A stretch of DNA of 12,185 bases from Funneliformis mosseae (lineage: Eukaryota; Glomeromycota; Glomeromycetes; Glomerales; Glomeraceae). Location of the stretch: the NCBI GenBank assembly GCA_910592005.1, contig CAJVPP010003241.1, forward strand, positions 1 through 12,185, in the 5' to 3' direction. A program made the translations under genes and the position numbers. Every line of letters begins with the position of its first letter. The first letter of the stretch is position 1. Under the pieces are notes generated by a model. That model saw nothing but the letters and a program-made list of their open reading frames with translations. It was not told where the DNA came from and did not search any database. Positions 7,270-12,185 of this stretch are shown here, in pieces.

Positions 7270-7807
7270 ATGATTTTCACAGCTACACTGGAAAATAATG
7301 ATATTCAATTGTGCTGAGTTACATATCATTACAAACGGTTATTAAAAGAGTATTCAAAATTTATTGATTTTAATCAATTAGTTTTACGTATTCAAATATT
7401 TAAAAATGAACTTTTAGAAATTATCAATAGAAACCTAGCAAGTTATTACCAAGAAATTGCCTTTTCAATTTATCAAGAAATTGGATATAATAAGGCTAAT
7501 CACCAACGATATTTATTAATAGATGTAAGATATTTCAGGTATTAATTTTAAAATTTATTTTTTATATTATTTGTTTTATAAAACTTTATTAAATCATATT
7601 AATTTATAGGCTAGATATTATAGATCTAAAGAATTATATTTTATTGCTGATATTTTGATAGATTTATTCGTTATTTTAGATATTCTTATATCATTTAAAG
7701 CATTTTTATTAAAGCTGATGGATTATATATATGAAGTTTTGGTATTAGAAATGACAAGCAGATTAATTCAAGAAAATTACAATAATAATATTACTCTAGA
7801 AATGTAA
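7270..7807 (+). pseudogene. Broken two-exon gene remnant, function unknown
   Basis: From ATG at 7270 the frame runs 15 codons to a TGA (7315-7317). It then stays open from 7318 to 7524 (69 codons, including YYQEIAFSIYQEIGYNKANH). A GTAAGA donor at 7525 and an ATTTATAG acceptor ending at 7609 define an 85-base intron. Removing it in phase 0 joins ...RYLLID to ARYYRSKELYF and opens another 65 codons to TAA at 7805-7807. Two long stop-free runs linked in frame by a consensus donor are unlikely by chance in such AT-rich DNA. The TGA could be a CGA that mutated. The predicted product would be about 150 residues, helical and Ile/Leu/Tyr-rich. A second GTAAGA at 7804 overlaps the end, so a further exon may once have followed. 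I do not recognise the family. It could be a transposon gene fragment or a truncated host gene. Confidence 0.45.
7525..7609 (+). other. Predicted GT-AG spliceosomal intron
   Basis: An 85-base AT-rich interval with donor GTAAGA and acceptor TTTATAG. Splicing preserves the frame (phase 0) between two stop-free runs, whereas reading through meets TAA at 7543. The size is typical of fungal introns. A competing donor, GTATTA at 7539, would join the exons in a frame that closes quickly. Confidence 0.45.
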
Positions 7808-8057
7808 GAAAAATCATAATTGAAAGTATAGAAGTTGGCAAATATTTGCATTATGATATTTTGCTTTGAAATCATAAAGTTTATTAGATTAAAATACCAA
7901 TAATAATATATTATAATAATCATTTTCTCTAATAAGCGTAAAATTTTAATAGTGTAAAATTTATAATTAATAATGTTAGCCAATTTTATTAGAATATATA
8001 TTTATCAAAAAAATTAATTAAATAAAAAGAAAAAATACAAATTGTACAAATAAAAAT
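7808..8057. other. AT-rich spacer between the two gene relics
   Basis: 250 bases between the plus-strand remnant and the end of the minus-strand relic. A 68-codon minus-strand frame (7777-7983) has only low-complexity Ile/Tyr/Asn composition, overlaps the remnant's second exon antisense, and is not called a gene. Confidence 0.4.
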
Positions 8058-11000
8058 TTATTCTAAATTAAATTTATTATCTGAAGTGAATAAATGTTTT
8101 ATTTTTTGCAATATGTCTAATAATTCATTTTGTTTTTTTAATTTTAATTTAGGATAATTTTTTTTTAAGTATTTTCATCTAATTGTTAAGAAGAGTTTTG
8201 ATCTTTAACAAAATTTTTATTTTGTTCATATTTTTTTCATTTTATTTATATATCTGCTTCTTATTTTATAATCGGTATTAGCCTAAAAAAAGGAGATAGT
8301 TTTTTATTAATATATGTTTCAATAATAAATTTTTGTCAATATTGTTTTACATTATATGTGAAATTTTTAAATATTTAGTCAACTCATATTCTTCTTTAAA
8401 GCTTTGATAAATAGTCTGTACATTTTTTGAATTTACAAATTCAAAACTTTGCAAAAGAGTTTAGAATTTTTAGCATTTTATAATTAATTTTGATCAAGTT
8501 TTTAGTCTCAATTTCTGGTGATCATTATTCAATTATTTTAAATAAATTATTTTAAATTAAAATAAATAAATAATATATGTATATATAAAAATTAATTTAA
8601 TTTAAAATTAAAAATTTATTTTAAATAACTTTTACAATTATATGCTATAATTTTCTAATGATGATATTGTGAAATATAAGGTATTAAAGTTTTAAGATCT
8701 TGTTCGCCTTCTTTATAATTGTATCTAACCCTTAGTATTATTCATAAATAATTAAGAAATAATACAATTTTTCTCTATTATATTCTGCATTTTAAAATGA
8801 AAATGCATCAATTAAATTTTATTAGAAATATCTATTAAATAATAAATAGAATAATATAATGTCTTATAGACCAAATAAGAGAAAAGTTCTTTTAGCAGTT
8901 CTTTTGAAAAAGATCATTAATTCTTATAGCTTTTTAATAATTAATTATTACTTGAAGATAAACAAATATCTTATTAAAAAATAAATTAGTATTAATTTAA
9001 AAAATAATAATTAAAAAAAAATCAATTAATAGTGATCTGTTCATATTTTATTTAATAAAACAGATCTTGCTATTTTTTAATTTATGCAAGATATTCTTCA
9101 ATAGATGGATCAGAATAGTTTTTATAGATAGTTATAAAAGTTTTAAGGCTATTGCTTAATATTATATGCCACAAATCAAATCTCATGACTTATAATAATT
9201 TATATATTTTTTAAAATAGGTTAGCTAATTTTTAATCTAATAACTTTGATTGTAAACTATTTCAAATCGATTTTTCTAATGTATAAAAAAAATATCTAGT
9301 AATATTAAAGTGAGAAATATTAGATTTTAAATCTATATCACTTATCAGTTTAACTTTATATATACTCAAAGCATATTTATTTCTTCATATAATTGTTTTG
9401 ATATAAGAATTAACCAAGATTACTTTTCATTCAATTTAGTAATATAATAGTATAGAATATTATTACAAGTAATAATAATCTACTTGTGAGTTCTATCCTT
9501 AATGTTTGATATTATTTCTATATGTAAAAGTATCTTTTCAACATTTATAATTGAGTTAGGATTAATATTAAAAAAATTAAAAATGTAAATTTCAGGAATA
9601 TTAACTCTCAGATTAGTAACTTTTTGTTAAATAAGACTGATTCTAAGAATACATATGATACTTTGTTTGTCATCAATATTATAAGATTTAAAGATAAGTA
9701 AGTTATTTCATTAATCAATTGTAATATTTTTGACTTTAATTTCTTTTGAATTTCAGCTAATATTAGTAATAACATTTTATATTTTAGATATTTTGTTAAC
9801 TATAGCTAAAACAAAATTTCATATTAGTAATATTAATTATTATAGATATTATAAAAGAATCAATAATATTAGTAGAAAATGATTTTTTAGATAATAAATT
9901 AAGAATTTTAGAGAGGTAAGTATATAGTTGTATTTAAGAACTAATATTAAAGAATTTTTTATATTATAATCTAAAAAGTAATTAATATAATTAAAATAAA
10001 TAAGTATATTTAAATTTATTTTATGATACTATATTAAAAGTAATGAAAATGATAATTATATAATAAATAATCATATTAGATCTTTGATTAAAATAGTTCT
10101 TTTATCCTTTTTATTTATTATTAAATGCAAGGACTAAAAGGCCTTCAAATAATAATTTTTATGCTTGTTAATTCATTCAGCTACTTTTAAAATTGATAAT
10201 AACTTTCTAAACTTATAATATAATTATTAATATTAATAATTAATTTTAATCATACAATCAAATATTTAATATCTAAAGTAGAAAATTAAATTTTTGACAC
10301 ATATTTTATATTGTGTCTCATATATTGAATTGATTATAATAGCAATTTTAAAAAGCTTTTTTGATTTAAAAATATTAGAGTTTTGATTATTTTGAATTAG
10401 AATTTCAATAAACTTAACAGTAATCTAATTATGCTATTGAGCTATTCACATGAATTATTAATATTCTTCAAAGAAAATCTATCACTATTTTAAATTAGTT
10501 AACTTATATTTTTGAATAATAATTTACGTTCTACTTTTACTATTTTTATAATTGCACTGATATGTTTATTTTAACTATCAAATCATGAAATCTACTACTT
10601 AACTAAAGTTTTATTACTTTTATATTACTTTTCATACAAATTTTGTATTATATTCATTCTATCATAGGCTTTTTACAATTTTTTTTAATTCTTTTACTTT
10701 ATTTCTTTGATCTTCTAAATACTAATGCATTTATTCAATTTGATTATTTTGATTTTCTAAATTCTATTACATTTGTCTAATTTGATCATTAAGTTCTATT
10801 ATTAATTGTATTTTTTGCTAATTTTTTAACAAAATAAATTCTAAAAGTTTTTTAATCCTATTAAGTTTAACTATTATATTAATATGATCATTATTTTAAT
10901 TAGCATTAAGTCAGAATCTTTTTTTTTTTTGAACAGAATTTACTAGATATTGATAAAACTGATTAGTTACAATGATTTAATTATAATATTTTATAAATTG

Positions 11001-11400
11001 AATAGGATTTTAAAGGATAAAAATTAGTAAGTTCAGAAAAAAAATTATGATAATTTATAAATTACTTAACTGCTTTCTGACTGCTCAAATACTATCATTT
11101 TTGTGATTCTTTAAATTCATAAAGCTTTAATCTAACTTTACTATATTTTTAACTAAGTCTGTAAAATGTATAAAAGATCTTTCACTCTTAGTTTCTGATA
11201 AGAAAATACTATAGAAGTGTTAATTTAAAATTAACAAATTGTATTCTTTTATTATTTCCTACTTAATAACATATAAGGAAAATCCTTAATCTTTAAATTT
11301 CATTTACTTTTTCAAAAACAGTTAGCTATAATAGCTATAAGAAATTATTTAAGATTATTGAAATTAGATATTTTATACTATCTATTTTTATATTTTTTTT
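8058..11400 (-). pseudogene. Decayed long coding sequence, probably transposon-derived
   Basis: Reading the minus strand gives protein-like segments in sequence. 11400-10984 includes RIQFVNFKLTLL and NYHNFFSELTNFYP. 10922-10266 stays in one frame and includes a coiled-coil-like stretch (IELNDQIRQM, NLENQNNQIE, YLEDQRNKVKELKKIV) and a 52-codon open run (10424-10269). 9189-9085 gives 35 open codons with RFDLWHIILSN and YSDPSIEEYLA. 8741-8658 includes YNYKEGEQDLKTLIPY. 8460-8350 gives 37 codons, and 8174-8058 gives 38 codons ending in TAA. Interrupting stops are mainly TAA/TAG where Gln would fit, plus TGA where Arg would fit, alongside several frameshifts. Intact length would be about 1,000-1,100 residues. 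The motif NKRIQFVNFKLTLLQYFLIRN-like, followed by a YHN motif, recalls from memory a repeated glomeromycete protein family that looks transposon-encoded; this is not verified. No catalytic triad could be assigned. In places the stop density is no lower than random AT-rich DNA, so exact limits are uncertain. Confidence 0.5.
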
Positions 11401-12185
11401 ATTAATATATTAATATATATATAATATATAAAATATCATAGATGAAAAAAAATACTTAAGTCAATTAAATCTATATATCTACTTATGAATTATTCTAAAA
11501 TTTAATTTTCTATTTAATATATTTTCAGATTGTAATTAAATAATTAAAATAATTTATTTATTATATATATGATATCATTGTTACCTAAATCACACTCATT
11601 CACTTTTTTATTTTTCATATATATTTTGAAAATTTAGAAATTTTTTTATATATAACTCTATTTATCATATAAATTGGACAACTCGATAAAGAAATGTTTA
11701 ATAAAGAACCCTAGTATTATAAAGTTTAAAGTTAAAGTAAAGTAGAATAAGAAAATATATATAAAAATAGTATATAAGAAATATTATCTTCTATAATAAA
11801 TAAATTTACTCTAAATAATTTATTATTTTATAAAATAATTTTAAAATAATTATTTTATAAAATATTTTAAAATAATTTAATTAAATTATTATTATTATTT
11901 AAGATAATTTTATAATATTATGATACTTATTTATCACTTATTATAAATTAATTTTTAATAATATTACAATTAGGTATAATATTATGATATTTATAAAAAT
12001 ATTTATCTAAACTTATTTTAAATTTAGCAAAATATCTAAACTTTAATTTCATTAATTCTTTACTAAAATTTTGATAGATTTATATTTTTATAAGCTATGA
12101 TATAATTTTATTTTTTTTCAGAATTTTGTAGATTTTTAATAAAATTTTAATATAATTTCATTAAATTTTACCTTTTACTATTTAA
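11401..12185. other. AT-rich repetitive tail, no gene seen
   Basis: The last 785 bases contain long TA and T runs, palindromic ATTATTTTATAAAATAAT-type blocks and a duplicated TATAATATTATGATA at 11911-11925 and 11975-11989. No coding segment could be supported on either strand. It may be the 5' flank of the decayed minus-strand element. Confidence 0.5.
11821..11880. repeat. Tandem AT palindrome repeat
   Basis: Two imperfect tandem copies, 11821-11850 and 11851-11876, share TATTTTATAAAATA followed by TTTTAAAATAAT. The first contains the 18-base perfect palindrome ATTATTTTATAAAATAAT (11822-11839) and the second contains TATTTTATAAAATA (11851-11864). The repeat could be cruciform-forming AT expansion; no function is implied. 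Confidence 0.6.

Noticed and set aside
7777..7983. 68-codon minus-strand frame
   Set aside because: Low-complexity Ile/Tyr/Asn/Phe composition in AT-rich DNA, antisense to the better supported second exon of the plus-strand remnant.
8058..11400. Intact minus-strand gene using a ciliate-like code with TAA/TAG read as Gln
   Set aside because: Many stops do fall where Gln would fit, but TGA also interrupts the same frames, several frameshifts are needed, and CAA is still used for Gln. The neighbouring intact gene uses only ordinary sense codons and ends in TAA. Mutational decay explains all of this.
1..12185. tRNA, rRNA, CRISPR array or bacterial operon signals
   Set aside because: No cloverleaf with a T-loop GTTCRANNC match, no conserved rRNA blocks, no regularly spaced repeats with unique spacers, and no ribosome-binding-site-led gene series were seen.

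Overview
The window looks like nuclear DNA of a very AT-rich fungus, most likely an arbuscular mycorrhizal (Glomeromycotina, Rhizophagus-like) species. Four observations point that way, and none is decisive. One long intron-free gene of moderate base composition sits in extremely AT-rich flanks. There is a short GT-AG intron candidate. Compact GC-rich perfect hairpins lie between genes. A large degraded reading frame has short motifs that recall, from memory, a repeated transposon-like protein family of glomeromycetes. Another AT-rich early-diverging fungus cannot be excluded.

Layout. Positions 1-300 hold decayed ends of pogo/Tigger-like (Tc1/mariner superfamily) DNA transposons with repeated ATCAGTATAT motifs; another similar end lies at 797-823. 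Positions 301-1920 are AT-rich DNA in which I see no gene, closed by a hairpin at 1778-1834. Base composition changes abruptly at about 1920. Positions 1921-2357 form the probable promoter and 5' leader, with several palindromes including a near-perfect MADS-box (Mcm1/SRF type) site. The only intact gene, 2358-6485 on the plus strand, encodes a 1375-residue coiled-coil protein with Ser/Pro-rich basic linkers; it most resembles a CEP162-type centrosomal protein, a tentative assignment.

Downstream come a 3' region with a possible polyadenylation signal, then two adjacent GC-capped hairpins (6837-6933). They are followed by a broken, probably intron-containing plus-strand gene remnant of unknown function (7270-7807). 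About 3.3 kb of minus-strand DNA (8058-11400) then reads as a decayed long coding sequence: open runs of 26-52 codons in shifting frames, separated by stops that mostly sit one C-to-T step from Gln or Arg codons. The last 800 bases are AT-rich palindromic and repetitive DNA.

In functional terms this is one expressed cytoskeletal or cell-division gene embedded in transposon debris. I found no operon, RNA gene or CRISPR array. The most noteworthy items are the possible centriole-type protein in a presumed non-flagellated fungus, the double hairpin element, and the two gene relics.
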